DNA of 64,000 nt from Bryum argenteum (lineage: Eukaryota; Streptophyta; Bryopsida; Bryales; Bryaceae). Shown here piece by piece: positions 22,991 to 34,554 of the stretch. The position numbers and the translations under genes are program-made. Numbering within the stretch: the first letter of the stretch is position 1; the number at the start of each line of letters is the position of its first letter. The notes beneath the pieces were generated by a model. The model was not told the DNA's origin, made no database searches, and worked only from the letters and a program-made list of their open reading frames with translations. Location of the stretch: contig CM073322.1 in the NCBI GenBank assembly GCA_037043015.1, positions 10,985,601 to 11,049,600 on the forward strand, written 5' to 3'.

Positions 22991-23245
22991 CTTGCAGGTT
23001 CCTCAGGTTAGGGTCTTGATTCTTAATACCCACTTTGATTGCACATTCCTTGCTCGCCCCGAGCAGGTTCTCAGGTTACGGTCTTGATTCTTAGTGGCCA
23101 CTTCGCTCGTTCCATTACACTCTTGCAGGCTCCTCAGGTTAGGGTCTTGATACTCGTCATTTGCAGATTTTGAGTAGAGTTACGTCGGCGAGTTCTTTGC
23201 CCGTTCGGTCACATTCTCGCAGGTTCTTCAGGTTAGAGTCTTTGG
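22991..23245 (+). repeat. Tandem repeats in the 5' leader of CHIL
   Basis: Four imperfect copies of a phrase reading approximately CTTGCAGGTTCCTCAGGTTA GGGTCTTGAT start near 22991, 23062, 23120 and 23215. Each contains CAG|G(T/C)T, so each could serve as a 3' splice site for a leader intron. They lie 120-380 bp upstream of the CHIL start codon. Confidence 0.8.
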
Positions 23246-23367
23246 TACTAGTCATTTGGCGTGGTACCAGGTTTTGAGTAGGGTTACATCGGTGAGTTTC
23301 TTACTGATTATCGAAGTGGTTTGTTTTGGCAGCTAGGAAAGCTTTGACGAATTAGCAGCTGTTCAAC

Positions 23368-24455
23368 ATGAGTCACGTGAACGTGGAAGGCATCGATTTC
23401 GCTACCAAGATTACGCCGCCTGGCGCTTCTAGCACTCTTGACTTGCTCGGCTATGGTATATACCCCTTTACCTTTTTCAGATCTAACGTTGGATAATCTC
23501 TGTCTACGAGAGTTTTATTTTTATCATTTTGAACCCTCTGGAGGGTATTTCAGTACGAATGACATTCTTCACTTACAAGCGGAAGCATGCTAGATGGCGT
23601 AAGAATGGGCTTTGTAATAAGAATTCGAGAACTTTCGCGCTCTTCGATGGGCAGACAAATGAATGTAGATTCTTTTCAATTGGGGTGCCGCTCGGGAGTG
23701 AAGAGAATTAGGTTTTGATGATGGAAAGGGGGAATGATGCAGGCAACACGGGGATGGAAATCGAGACAGTAGAGATCAGATTCACAGCGATGGGATGCTA
23801 CGCCGAGCCAAGTGTGAAGGAGAGCCTTCAGAAGTACAAGGGCAAGCCTGCGTCGGAGCTCATGGAGGACGACAGTGGCTTCCACAAGGATTTCATTCAA
23901 GCCCCAGGAGAGAAGCTGGTCAGAATCTCCATCATCAAGGGCATCAAGGGTCTTCCCTACGGAAGCTCCGTGCAATCGTCCGTGAGGGACCGACTTGCGA
24001 ACGACGACAAGTTCGAGGAGGAAGAAGAAGACGCTCTTGAGAGATTCGTTGAGTTTTTCCAGCCCCATGAACTCCCCAAGGGCGCCAACATCATCTACTA
24101 CTGGCCCAATGCCTCCACTGTCCAAGTACTCATCCTTCCCATTCTACTCACGAGGGCTCAATTATGGTTTCATTCTGCCGAATACGATTCTTGATGCTGA
24201 TCTCATTGTTTTGAAATGCTGATGCTGATTCTATTCTTCTGAATGCTACTTCGTATGCTGATTTCCTTTGAATGCTGATGCTTTTATTTTATGGTCTTGC
24301 AGGTAGCACTGTCTAAGGACGAGAACTTGCCTACAACGGTTGGCCACACGATCGACAATGCGAATGTGGCGGAGGCGTTGCTGGACCTCTACTTCGGCGA
24401 GAACACCGTCACGCCTTCCATGATTCAGTCGGTGGCTGAAGCTATCTGTGCCTAA
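23368..24455 (+). CDS. CHIL: Chalcone isomerase-like protein (type IV, CHIL)
   Basis: Three exons: 23368-23455, 23743-24125 and 24303-24455, giving 207 residues, the usual size. A good acceptor (TTTGGCAG at about 23331) upstream of the ATG suggests a leader intron. Type IV proteins share the CHI fold but lack catalysis. They bind chalcone synthase or isomerase and raise flavonoid output. Family text is clear: RFTAMGCYAEP, APGEKLVRISIIKGIKGLPYG, VRDRLANDDKFEEEEEDALE, TIDNANVAEALLDLYFG and a C-terminal VTPSMIQSVAEAI. The EEEEE stretch and FHKDFIQAPGEK are CHIL-like rather than typical of catalytic CHI. A fatty-acid-binding CHI-fold protein is the alternative, but those carry plastid transit peptides not seen here. 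Confidence 0.9.
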
Positions 24456-25215
24456 GAAGATTGATCCATAGTGATTGTCGACCATATTACTACCGAGGAG
24501 GCTCTTGATCATAAGTGGTCGTTTAGTGATGGACGCTGTACTATCCAGTACAAGATTAGAATGTTAGGTACAGCAATACGATGAAATTATTTTGTTACAG
24601 CATATTATTTCTGCTGGGTGAGATGCCGACTCTTTTGCGCTTGATTATAATGTAAAGACCATTGACATCACCACCCTATTGTTTCCATTACTCAGTCTCC
24701 GCTCTGTTCCTGATGTCATGTCCAATATCCTGTAAATGTAACGACTGATGGACTTCACAATTACAATCACAGTTAAGTTATCACATCGAGTATCTCAGAA
24801 AGACAGGGGGAGAAGTCTAACGGTCATGTACATGACAAGAACAAAATCGGTCATACTAACCATGAGGAAAACTACAGTCAAAATGTTTATAAAAAAAAGC
24901 AGGGAAGGTATTCAAAAAGATGATCAAACAGACTAATTATTGGAGTAGTGGGGAGCCTAATCTGCACACTTCGTCAAATGCGTGATTGTGAACAACGGAA
25001 GGAGAGGAGACGGAAAAGCGTATTCTAGTTCATAAGTGGCTTGTGAATGTAGCGAGCGCATGGAGCATGTTGCATGTCACTTTAATTTGAAGGTAGCCTT
25101 ACTGAAGGAAGGAAAAATTGTACATTCTATAATCGCTAAGAATCGATCACTTCACCAACGCTGATGTTGTGGTAAGCCACTAAACCCTGGTCTGTACACT
25201 CGTAACGAGCAAAAC
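24456..25215. other. Spacer between convergent CHIL and LpxD
   Basis: It contains the presumed 3' UTRs of both genes. No other gene seen. Confidence 0.5.
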
Positions 25216-26124
25216 TCAATGATCTTCAACCTCCCCTACAACTCCTGCTTTCAAAGCAGGCCGTCCCAAGCGACGAAGACCTACCATCTGCCTCCGCCAC
25301 TCACGAATCGGAACAGCAGGAAATCCAGCATAATCACCCGCTTTATCAATATTCGACATAACTCCACTCTTAGCAGCAATCCGAACCCTAGAAACGATAG
25401 TGACATGGTCGGAGACACCAGCCTTACCACCAAGCACAACATAGTCTCCAAGAGTAGCGGATCCCGCGATCCCTACTTGGCCGCAAAGCATACAGCCACG
25501 GCCAATCACGACATTATGACCAATTTGCACAAGATTATCAATCTTAGTGTAATCACCGATAAGAGTATCCCGCCAGCTACCACGATCGATGCAAGTGTTC
25601 GCACCGATCTCAACGTGATTCCCGATGTGCACTCGCAGCAACTGCGGCTTCTTCACAATTTCCCCGTTCGTGCCCTCGAGGAAGCCGAATCCGTCTTGGC
25701 CGACGCAAACGCCGGGATGGAGGGCGCACGACGATCCGATGGTGCAATTCTGGAGGACGACATTGTAAGCCAGCGTGGTGGACTCACCGATTGAAACGTT
25801 TGGTCCGATTATACAGCCTGCGGAGATTCGAGTGTTGGCGCCTACCTGCGCTTTGGATTCTACTAAAGCGCCGTGCTCCACAATTACTGAGCTGTGAAGC
25901 TCAGCTTGGAAGTGCACTGTGCCGCCTCCGGGACGCCATTGTATGTACTCGCTCCCGCTCTCGCACCGGATCCCTTGCACCTTCGTGCTCCTGCTCCTAA
26001 TTGCCCTGAAAGCCGAGTGCGAGACCGCGAATGAAGGGCGATTTCGGAGGCTTAAAAATGGCGTCGATTGTCCTGCGGGATGCGTGTAGAGCGCCTGCCG
26101 GATGAGCGCCGTCACCCTTGTCAT
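25216..26124 (-). CDS. LPXD: UDP-3-O-acylglucosamine N-acyltransferase (LpxD type), mitochondrial
   Basis: A single uninterrupted exon encodes 302 residues from the ATG at 26124. The N-terminal 50 residues are rich in Arg and Ser with few acids, fitting a mitochondrial presequence, where plant LPXD proteins reside. The rest is a left-handed beta-helix of hexapeptide repeats ([LIV]-G-x4): [65 protein letters not shown] (His matches the bacterial catalytic base), [24 protein letters not shown]. The reaction adds the second acyl chain in lipid-A-like synthesis. Bacterial LpxD is about 340 residues; the N-terminal uridine-binding region is reduced here, as in plant homologues. Its plant end product is not established. 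Confidence 0.93.
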   Translation of the reverse strand: MTRVTALIRQALYTHPAGQSTPFLSLRNRPSFAVSHSAFRAIRSRSTKVQGIRCESGSEYIQWRPGGGTVHFQAELHSSVIVEHGALVESKAQVGANTRISAGCIIGPNVSIGESTTLAYNVVLQNCTIGSSCALHPGVCVGQDGFGFLEGTNGEIVKKPQLLRVHIGNHVEIGANTCIDRGSWRDTLIGDYTKIDNLVQIGHNVVIGRGCMLCGQVGIAGSATLGDYVVLGGKAGVSDHVTIVSRVRIAAKSGVMSNIDKAGDYAGFPAVPIREWRRQMVGLRRLGRPALKAGVVGEVEDH

Positions 26125-27495
26125 TGCTAGCTAGCTCTCATCAAACCCTAATCACTCATCTTCTTCATTCCTTCTCGCTATCGAAATCTTAGTTACTGCA
26201 AAAACACAAATGCTTCCGGGTAGACGCCACTTTGGCTTGCCACAAGAATTCGTGAGCGGAATTGTACTCTTCCGGGTAGGCGCCACCATGTGCTTTTGAT
26301 ATGATTCTCTAGACAATCTCAGGTCTACACCCCTACAAAAATACCTACTTTAAAACACTAAGGACACCTCATGAGCGGAATCCAACCAACCATCCCAAAA
26401 TCATATCGTTACAAAACAAACAAACAAACTATCCACCTTATATAATACTCCATTCATATCGGAATCAATATCAAGATTTACTTAATTGGTTATTTTTAGG
26501 TTCAGACTACCCGAACAATTTGTCAGCTTAGAGTAACACGCTTTTAGGCGCTTTTGATGCTCATAGGTGTAAAGCTTAGAGTAACATGCTTTAAGGCGCT
26601 TTTGATGCTCATGGCTGTAAATCTGATAACAAGCATTTTAGTGTATAGAATTCTTTTTAATCTTCACTAGAGCAGGCCTAGTTCAAGAAGCAACAAGGAA
26701 CTTACAAGGTTCTTTTTGTGCACGCCTTAGCCTTGTCATTTATAGAATTTTTGTGATATAAAATATCCTCCTTCCTTGCCAGAGAAGCACAAAATTATTC
26801 TGAGACAACCATTTTTAGCAAATCAAGGTATTCTTTTGAGACAAGCTTTTCAAGCAAATCACGATATTATTTTGAGATGGAGGAAGTAGATGGATTGTCA
26901 ACCTCAACAAATAATTTACAAGCTAGCACTTTATAGTCAGTTAACAATTTCAACACAAATCACTACTCTCACTTCATACAGTAACTAATTTGAAGTTTGG
27001 CAATTTAAGATTAACATTATATTCAACAGAAGTTGGGCTTAACCTCTACCAAAGGTGAAGTAAAATCTTTCTGTTTCACATCAACCAGTGATCATAACGC
27101 ATAGAACTGGGTGCAAATTATTTTTGCCTATAAACCGTGCACTTGTATTTAAACATTTACTAAAAATATCCTTAGAAATTCCGTAGAAAGTAGAAATGAC
27201 ATCCCATGCATACAACAAATTACGATACTCACCTCTTTCCGTATCGTCATGTACCAAATTGAATAACTAGTGATACTACAAAGGGTAATAGTGATAATTA
27301 GGGGTGTTCTTTCAACTATGATCATCCATTCCTTAGGGTTTTGTGACAATGTAGAAGATGTGATAATAAGGGAACTAGAGTGTATGTTGGCATAGTAGTA
27401 GGAATGGTACAAAATTGTTATGAAATTTGACAATATCGAAACACCAGTTCAAGTGTTACCTAGTAGTAAGTGAACACCATCACCAATTGTATTAG
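26125..27495. other. Intergenic with short tandem duplications
   Basis: A 48-bp unit starting AGCTTAGAGTAACA is present twice (26525-26572 and 26573-26620). CTTCCGGGTAG(A/G)CGCCAC occurs at about 26213 and 26270. GAGACAAGCTTTT-like phrases repeat at 26805-26875. No gene seen. Confidence 0.6.
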
Positions 27496-27870
27496 TTAAC
27501 CCTTAAACGTCACGTTATACGGATTTGGGCAGCCTAGTATTGGATCACAACATCTTTTGGACTTGGGCACCATGAATAGTGCACTTTTTGAACATGGGCA
27601 TCATGAATGATCCAATCAATGAATCAGATGAGCTTGCAACCTCCTACAAGTATTGTACAACCCCAACCTACCTACCACAATCCTTTCGAAGCACAAAATC
27701 ACTCATACAAATTGTTATTTGAATTCTAAAATTTCACTTTTTGAATGCATCACAAGAAGGTGACCAGTTTGACATCAAAATATAAGTGAAAAGTTGAGTA
27801 CATTGAGTGCTACAGAGAAGATTCTATTGGAATTGGCCCCCTCGGGGCTGCTCAGACGTTTAAGGGTTAA
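27496..27870 (+). mobile_element. MITE with TTAACCCTTAAACGTC terminal inverted repeats (copy 1)
   Basis: The left end TTAACCCTTAAACGTC (27496-27511) is the exact reverse complement of the right end GACGTTTAAGGGTTAA (27855-27870), giving a 375-bp non-coding element. The interior shares long collinear stretches with 31792-32160 and, inverted, with 58236-58664 (for example ACTTTTTGAATGCATC and AAAATATAAGTGAAAA). No convincing target-site duplication was seen. Confidence 0.9.
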
Positions 27871-28402
27871 AGCTAGAGGTTGGGCTGCTGTCCAAAGAGT
27901 AGTGTGGCCCGGCCATGAGTCTCATGGGCCTTCGACATGTACATGTACTAGACATAATTTAATTGAACACTAGTTTATCTCCTCTTGCATTTCCAAAAAC
28001 CTCACATTGCTCTTTGCTCTTGTATTCGTGAGGTTTCCTCCGAATGAAAAGCACAACAATATCACATGCAGCCATATCCAAGGACCCAAGTTGAGAAAGC
28101 ACCAGAATCAGTAGAGATTATGTATTCCTGTAAGTGATTGATGGGTCGTAAATATATAAGTTAAGCAGATTCATGCTCAAGGCCACTTTTATTCGAGTAC
28201 AACTTAAGCTGTAGACCGACCAGGTTTCCAGAGGTTGCAGATAAATGCTAGCTTTTCCATCTCCCTCTTTGCTACCGTTACATCACGAGCGATGTACCAC
28301 ATTATTCTACAAGTCATGGGGAGACAATAACCAATCGAAGAAGGTTGAGAAGAAAAAAAAAGGAAAAACTAGAAATGAAAGAATCTGTACAAGCATCGAA
28401 CA
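27871..28402. other. 3' flank of the OVATE-like gene
   Basis: It contains the presumed 3' UTR of the gene read from the minus strand. Nothing else recognised. Confidence 0.5.
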
Positions 28403-29962
28403 CTATCTCTTGCTCTTGAGGTTTCCAGGCCGCTTCGGCTTCAACACAGTATACGCCGGGCGCTGCCGATCACTTCCTCGCACTTCCTCCATGTGGCCGA
28501 AGCAATCGACACAGACAGACTTGAAGAAATCCTCGATCAGATCGATGTAGAATGGCGAGTTTAGTTTCATGTACCCGGCCAGGAACTGCTCGACATCCAT
28601 GTTGAGCCCCGGCACGTCCACTCCCTCAAGCATCATGCGCGCCACCTCGTTTTGAAACGCCGAAACTGCATTACTGTTCGGTGACAGCATGTTCCGGAGT
28701 CGGTCGAGCTCCGCAGCAGGAGGCGGCACTGGCAGCCCTGCCACTCGGAGCCCCTTTCTGTTCCCATACTTGCCCAGAAGCATCACCACTTTCGCTGCCA
28801 TCACGGCCTGAGCGTCCTTGTCCGGGTATGCATTCTGCTTAGACTTCGTTGTCTGCCCATCGACCTTGTTCTCCTTGCGACCACACCGCGAGCAGCACAG
28901 GGTCGCCGACGACGAGGACGATTCCGTGGGCTCTGGGGCGGGGGTGGTGTCTTCAACCGTTACCGGCGTGAGAGAGTCTTGTCGCGGTAGCGACGACATT
29001 CGGTGTGGTGGGGAAGCCGTGAGCTCGTGAGGGGGAGTGGTTTCCAGATCCGGGAGGTGGAGATGGAGATGGTTCTTACTAATATGGCCCCGCGACCAAT
29101 GCAAGACGGACGCCGTGTCGTCCGTGCACCATTCCTGGGAGTCTGTCTGGATGCTGTAATCTTGTTCGAGATCCGACTCCGAGACTGTGTCTGTGGGGTC
29201 GAGATCCTCGCATTGTGACGAGATCGAGACCGTGTCGTCGATGTCTGGGCCTTCGCCGCTCTCTTCTAATGAGAGGTACCCGATATCAAGCTCCCCGAAC
29301 CGATCCGAGAGCCCACTCGCGTCACTCGACAAGTCTTGTGAGTTCATGCTCGTGCGTGGGATAATGGCGAAGGTGCTCGCGTCGTCGTCGTACGCGCTAG
29401 ACTTTAACGTGGATCCGCGAAAGGAGCTTCCATTCAAATTCCGCATGGAGACCATGGTTGACTCTGAGACGTTCGTCTCCGTCATGATCATGCTCCCTCC
29501 CTCTGATGTGGGCGTTTCGGCCACTATCACGGTCGGAGCGACATCAGCCGCGTCAATCACCTTATCGCCGCTCTCGGCTGCGGTTCCTTGAGTGAGAAGC
29601 TTCAGCCGTGTGAGGAAGCTGCGAGGCTTTCGCAGTACCTGCTCGGGTTTAGCAGCGCCGGGTAGCTCTTTCGGATCGGGAGTGAACGGGGACTCGAGGA
29701 TGCGGTAATCCTCGGGAGTGAATTCGCCAGAGTGATCAGGAGTGAGAGATGGGCGCACTGATGACCTGCGAACCGAGTGGATGGAAGTTCGCTGGCTCTC
29801 CCAGACTGGTGAGCAGCACTGGTGGGCGAAATTCTTGCACGACTTGAAGGGGTTGCGGAACAAGGAGGAGGATTTCGGAGGAATGCCCGACGGTTTCCCG
29901 GTGCCATCCAGCTGTTGCTGTTGCAAAAGGAGCTGCGCTCTCTTCTCACACATAGGGCACAT
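28403..29962 (-). CDS. OVATE-domain-like protein
   Basis: An intronless frame of 519 residues starts at the first ATG after an in-frame TAG. The N-terminus begins MCPMCEKR with a CxxC pair and a poly-Gln run. The middle is long, acidic and serine/threonine-rich, likely disordered, with a cysteine cluster CCSRCGRK at about two thirds of the length. Near the C-terminus (about residues 430-487), VSAFQNEVARMMLEGV, then VEQFLAGYMKLNSPFYIDLIEDFFKSV, matches the OVATE pattern F-x2-S-M-x2-MI, L-L-x-CYL-x-LN-x3-Y/H-x2-I-x2-F. Ovate family proteins are transcriptional repressors and TONNEAU-linked organ-shape regulators. The match is by pattern only and the protein is long for the family. Unusual: the cysteine pairs. 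Confidence 0.7.
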   Translation of the reverse strand: MCPMCEKRAQLLLQQQQLDGTGKPSGIPPKSSSLFRNPFKSCKNFAHQCCSPVWESQRTSIHSVRRSSVRPSLTPDHSGEFTPEDYRILESPFTPDPKELPGAAKPEQVLRKPRSFLTRLKLLTQGTAAESGDKVIDAADVAPTVIVAETPTSEGGSMIMTETNVSESTMVSMRNLNGSSFRGSTLKSSAYDDDASTFAIIPRTSMNSQDLSSDASGLSDRFGELDIGYLSLEESGEGPDIDDTVSISSQCEDLDPTDTVSESDLEQDYSIQTDSQEWCTDDTASVLHWSRGHISKNHLHLHLPDLETTPPHELTASPPHRMSSLPRQDSLTPVTVEDTTPAPEPTESSSSSATLCCSRCGRKENKVDGQTTKSKQNAYPDKDAQAVMAAKVVMLLGKYGNRKGLRVAGLPVPPPAAELDRLRNMLSPNSNAVSAFQNEVARMMLEGVDVPGLNMDVEQFLAGYMKLNSPFYIDLIEDFFKSVCVDCFGHMEEVRGSDRQRPAYTVLKPKRPGNLKSKR

Positions 29963-31791
29963 CGTATCGACCACGACGGGACACTAGACACCTGCAGATT
30001 GCTCCCCGCTCCTTTCCTTCCCCGTCGTCGTCATCGCAAACCCCCAGCCCATGCTCGTGGTCTGCAAGCCGCAGACCTCGTGCCCTGCGCTTGTTTGCTA
30101 ATCATGAACGCATCATTCCCGAGCCTCGATTGCACCATCTTTCACTATTCCACCAACTTACGCCAATTATGCCATACCTGCATCAGTACCGAAACTGTTG
30201 AGTGACGCTGACAGGTGAGCGTGTGCATCATCATGCTAACAGCTTGAAAGGGATACCTCACCTGCCCAAAGCGAGCATCGGCGTTGATAGTTCCACTCGA
30301 AACGAGCTGCTTTTCGTGATGCCAACCACCTTGCAGCTCATGCATTATGTTCCTGGATTCTACAAAACACAAAAACCCTCAACCCTTAGTGATCCAAGAT
30401 TGCATATGTCTACTCGGAGCGACGAAATCTACCCACAAATTCACCACCTACCGAAAGACATCTACCAGGTTCACCCTCGCCTGATAGGAACTCAGCACTC
30501 TATTCCCACTACATCCAAGTCTCCATACTCATCCCGCTTCAAGATTCAAGGGCCCAGAGCTGAATGTTTGAGAAGGGGGAAAAACACACTCGCTATTCAT
30601 TCCTCGTATGAATATTGTGGAGCTCTCTTGTCATGCAATAAACCATTCAACACAGACAGATTCTTACAGAGTAATGCTGGGCTTGTTCAGATCCTCCGCT
30701 TCCTGAAAAGGGTTCAGCAGTGGTTGGGAATACACGCATTTGGAGTGAGGAGTTGAGAGCAGGGACGACAGCCCGAGCTAGATCTCACTGGCTAACAGTC
30801 TAGGTCAGGAGAGGAGAGCAACGGAGTGCAAGAGAGAGAGCGAGAGCGGCGCCGTATGAGCGCCGAACTGCCACATGTTCCATGGACACTCTGGCGTGGC
30901 TTCAATGTTTCGCTGGATGAACGCAACGCCGGGCTCCTTGCCTTGCGGAGATTCCCTTCCCTCTGTAAATGCTGCTGTTTGGTAATGGCACGAACCTCCT
31001 CAGAATGCTCGCCCATGTCTTTAAACAATTCGTAGATTTGGCTAGTCCGTTGACACAGTGCTCCCTCCCTCCCGGTTGCGTTGCGACCTCCTTCCTGGTT
31101 CTGGCTCTTGCCTCCTGGGTCAACCTTCTTTTTCTTCCTTTCAATTTTGAAACAATTGATGAAATGATCTATTGAGAAGTATCAATGATATTTAGGTGAT
31201 TCTAATAACTTTCTATTTGGAAGTTTTTTGACTGAAATACTTTTGCTAGTAGATGTTTTGAAGATAAGGCATGAATTTGAGTGCAAAGGGTCTAGTTTTG
31301 GACTATTTTTCCTTTGTAATGCTTTTTGACAATTTTTACCTTTGGAAGGCTAGTATTTAATTCAAGAAATTTCTTTAATGATTTTTTTGGTGCAAAGGTG
31401 AACAAATTTGTGGTCAATGATTTTTTATTGCAATTGGTTTGTTGGTAGAAATTCCACTCCAAAGTGAAAATGATGAAAATAGCAGTTTGTTTTTAGTATT
31501 AATACGCAATCTATGAAGCCTCATGACTCAAATTTTGGTTCACACGACCAACAACAAGCCTAGTACAAGTTTGTACAGTTAAGGTCTTGAAATCTTAAGC
31601 TTATCTTCATTTTCATTTACGACATTTTTTGTAATAATCTATTCTTTTGGCAAAACATATGCTTGGACATTTAGGGGTTAATCATCAGCAAATTTCTATT
31701 GGAACTCTAAAAACACCTCCAAAATGGAGCTAAAAAACGATTCCTTGTGAAAAATACAGTTAACACTACTAAAAGCTTAAATAACCCTTAA
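29963..31791. other. Intergenic, no supported gene
   Basis: It holds the 5' flank of the OVATE-like gene. A 184-codon open frame on the plus strand (30202-30756) has no family signature and a composition unlike the neighbouring genes. I do not call it. Confidence 0.45.
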
Positions 31792-32160
31792 ACGCCCATG
31801 AGGTCTGAAACGGGCAGCCCATAATCCCAGACGCCAGCCAAACGGGATCATCACATCTTTTGGAATTGGGCATCATATAAAATGCACTTTTTGAACTTGG
31901 GCATCATGAATGAATCGATAAATGATGAGCTTGCAGCCTCTTACAAGATTATGTACAACCCCAACCTACTTGCCACACTCCTTTCAAAGCACAAGATCAC
32001 TCAGACTGATTTTAATCGTAGACTTTCACTTTTTGAATGCATCATAAGAAGGTAACCAATCTGACACAGTCAAAATATAAGTGAAAAATTAAGTACAGTG
32101 AGAGCTACAAAGCACATTCTGTTGGAAAAAAGCCCCTCGAGCTGCCTTGGGCATTAAAAT
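31792..32160 (+). mobile_element. MITE of the TTAACCCTTAAACG family (copy 2)
   Basis: The left end TAACCCTTAAACGCCC is preserved. The right end (GGGCATTAAAATG) is decayed. Most of the interior follows copy 1 (27496-27870) in order and orientation: ACTTTTTGAACTTGGGCATC, GAGCTTGCAGCCTC, ACTTTTTGAATGCATCA. Confidence 0.85.
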
Positions 32161-33635
32161 GCAACCAAGCATTTGCAGAGTCTTCTCCGTGCGGGTAGGT
32201 CTTCATAAAACTCAAAGCCGCCAGTTGCAGAACAAACATTTAATTGCGTACCAAAAGTGGGGGTGAGATTATTCAACTATAAACAAGTGGTCGAGAGAAG
32301 GCTTTGTGCCGGGCAGCACCAAAATGATCTTGGACGGGCAGACGAGCGGTATAATTAGCATATGATCCCAGTAATGGATTTTCAGCTATTAAAAGAAAAG
32401 ATGGCTTAATCTGAAGGTGGGTTGTTCATCATTAAATGCATGTAGTGCACTGTCCACCTGGTCATGACCCAAATTGAAAGGAAATTCAAACCTCCAACGG
32501 GCTGGTTCTATCCATTTTCGAGTGGTTTATGGGTAGCCAATGAGATTGCTCCTTAGTACCTGCGTCTTGAACACTTTCGGCGACCTACCTACCTTCCTAC
32601 CCCTCCCCCCCTTCAGGTAAGCTGACCGCATCTTCACTCAGCCACGGCAAACCCAAACTCATATTTCTCTGAAAAAACGAGAGGTCTATCCACATGGGCA
32701 AGCATTGCAACATTATCTTGCTATTAAACTTCAAATTTATCGTGGTATAGACCAATAGGCGCATTGTCTTGGAGTAAAAAAATATAAAACTAAAATTAAT
32801 AATTGTGATAAGAAATTGAAACCATGGTAACAGAAAATTGTGTCAAGAGTTATTAACTCTAACTGGGATAAGTGTTCCACACATTTAAATGTCGACTTGG
32901 TATAAGCCTTTAGCATAAAATAGTTTTTCTTGTTTTCAGAGACTCACTTGTATAAAGAGTATGTTGTAGGCATTGTTGTATAGCCTCTTTTAGGAGGTAA
33001 CCTCCATATAAATACCATGGCATATGTATTTGTTGGGGGGACACGGGGTTCTCATAGGAATATTCCAATTTGGTAAATGTCATCTCTTCATCACTATTTA
33101 AAGGGTTTAGAAAAATAAAGTTGCTATTTAGAATCTCTTAGTTAAGGGGCATTTAATTTTTTTTCTCGTAGGGTTTATGAGGAGTGGAAATTAAAATTCG
33201 AAATTGCTCTTGTGAATCGTGTCGAGGCTCTATATGCCGAAGTTGAAGGCCATAAGGCTGAATCGGAGGACCCATAATAGATCCACAATTAAGGTGGAAT
33301 TCCTTTCAATGAAGAAGAAGCAGCCCATGAGGCTGGATTTGAGATCAGAAGACATTCATAGATGCATACTCAATCTGCATTTCTGTAAGAAAAATTGGAT
33401 CCCTCTTTGAAGCTTTCATGATCAGCAATGGCTTTCTTGTGACTACCCTCCAATTTCTTTCCAATAAATTGACCGAATCCACACGCTCAGAAGAGTGCCA
33501 TGGAGTTTGCTGTTGACATAGAGAATCGCTCCTTATTCATATCAGTTGCAGCGATCCATCAGATGGTATCTCTTTGCTTGCTTGATAAATGTCGTCCATA
33601 TTTATGACAGAATTGTACCAAGAATGGGGATTTGA
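32161..33635. other. Intergenic, possible coding remnant at 33177-33360
   Basis: From 33177 a frame reads VYEEWKLKFEIALVNRVEAL and continues to two stops near 33276, followed in the next frame by IPFNEEEAAHEAGFEIRRHS. The amphipathic, codon-like look suggests a decayed exon, but I do not recognise the family. Nothing else seen. Confidence 0.35.
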
Positions 33636-34085
33636 GACAGCAGATCGAGACGAGAAGAGCTTCGAACGCATTCTTGTCAAGAGAACAGCAGTTTTTTGAG
33701 GGGTGCAACTTTTCTGTATAATGACACGCTTGTCATCGAGTGGTGCTGTGCTGCTGTAGGTGACATAATAAATGATCTCATGATCTCGTCTGCTTTATCT
33801 TTCCTGTTCCTGCTTTCATCATGAATCGCACCTTGGATGGTTTCTTGATGATCTTGGAGAGAAATTACATCATGGATGTGGCTTCAAGACCACAGCCAAG
33901 AAGAGCTTGAATGCATTTCTCTCAAAAAGACAGCGTTTCTTTTGGAGGGCAGTAGGTTAATTATGAATGTTCGTTCAATAACATGCTTATCAATGTAGTG
34001 GTGACATCATTGATCTTACGCGTCGTCTACTTAATCTCCACTTGTCCTGTCCCTTAGCTTCATCAAGAAGCTTTCATGCGAGGGC
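33636..34085. repeat. Direct duplication, about 240 bp apart
   Basis: Copy A (about 33640-33835) and copy B (about 33885-34080) share in order AGAAGAGCTT(C/G)(A)GAA(C/T)GCATT, TCAA(G/A)A-x-ACAGC(A/G)TTT, ATGACACGCTTGTCA versus ATAACATGCTTATCA, GTGACAT(A/C)AT and CATCATGAA versus CATCAAGAA. Indels break any reading frame. It is probably a tandem duplication of untranslated or transposon sequence. Confidence 0.7.
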
Positions 34086-34554
34086 ATGGATGTATAAGAT
34101 TAGGAATTCGTGTCCAGTTTGAAATTCGAGAGCATTGTGCTCTCCTCGAATGTGTCCAAGCGCTCGCATTATCCGAAGCACCCAAGGAGTCATCGAATGT
34201 AGCGAATCGCTGCAATTAATCGACAATCTTGTTTTCTGGTCCGGAATCAGATGGAGGTGAGTAAACTTCTCTATTTTTGTGCAGGGTTAAGGTTATAGGT
34301 CATACACTGCAAGATCATTCCCTGCGTTGGATACTTGATCCGGCCTGGAGCTAAGAAGATATGCGGTTTAGGGTTTAAGGCAAACCTTAAGGCTTGCAAT
34401 TTCGTAGCTTGTCGGATTACCGCGTAGGGTTTGAGTCTGCGTTGTATGGTAAAACCCCACCATGGAGCTTCAAAGCAAATCGTTGTAGACCTTTGTATTG
34501 AGCTTTCTATGGAGCCACAAGGCAGCTTTTGGTCATTTCCATCAGAGGTTTGCA

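Noticed and set aside
30202..30756. 184-codon plus-strand ORF
   Set aside because: No motif, no splice context, and located in the upstream region of a divergently read gene. Length alone is not enough.
33177..33360. Decayed exon of a nuclease-like gene
   Set aside because: The text looks protein-like but is too short and interrupted to assign to any family. Kept only as a note.
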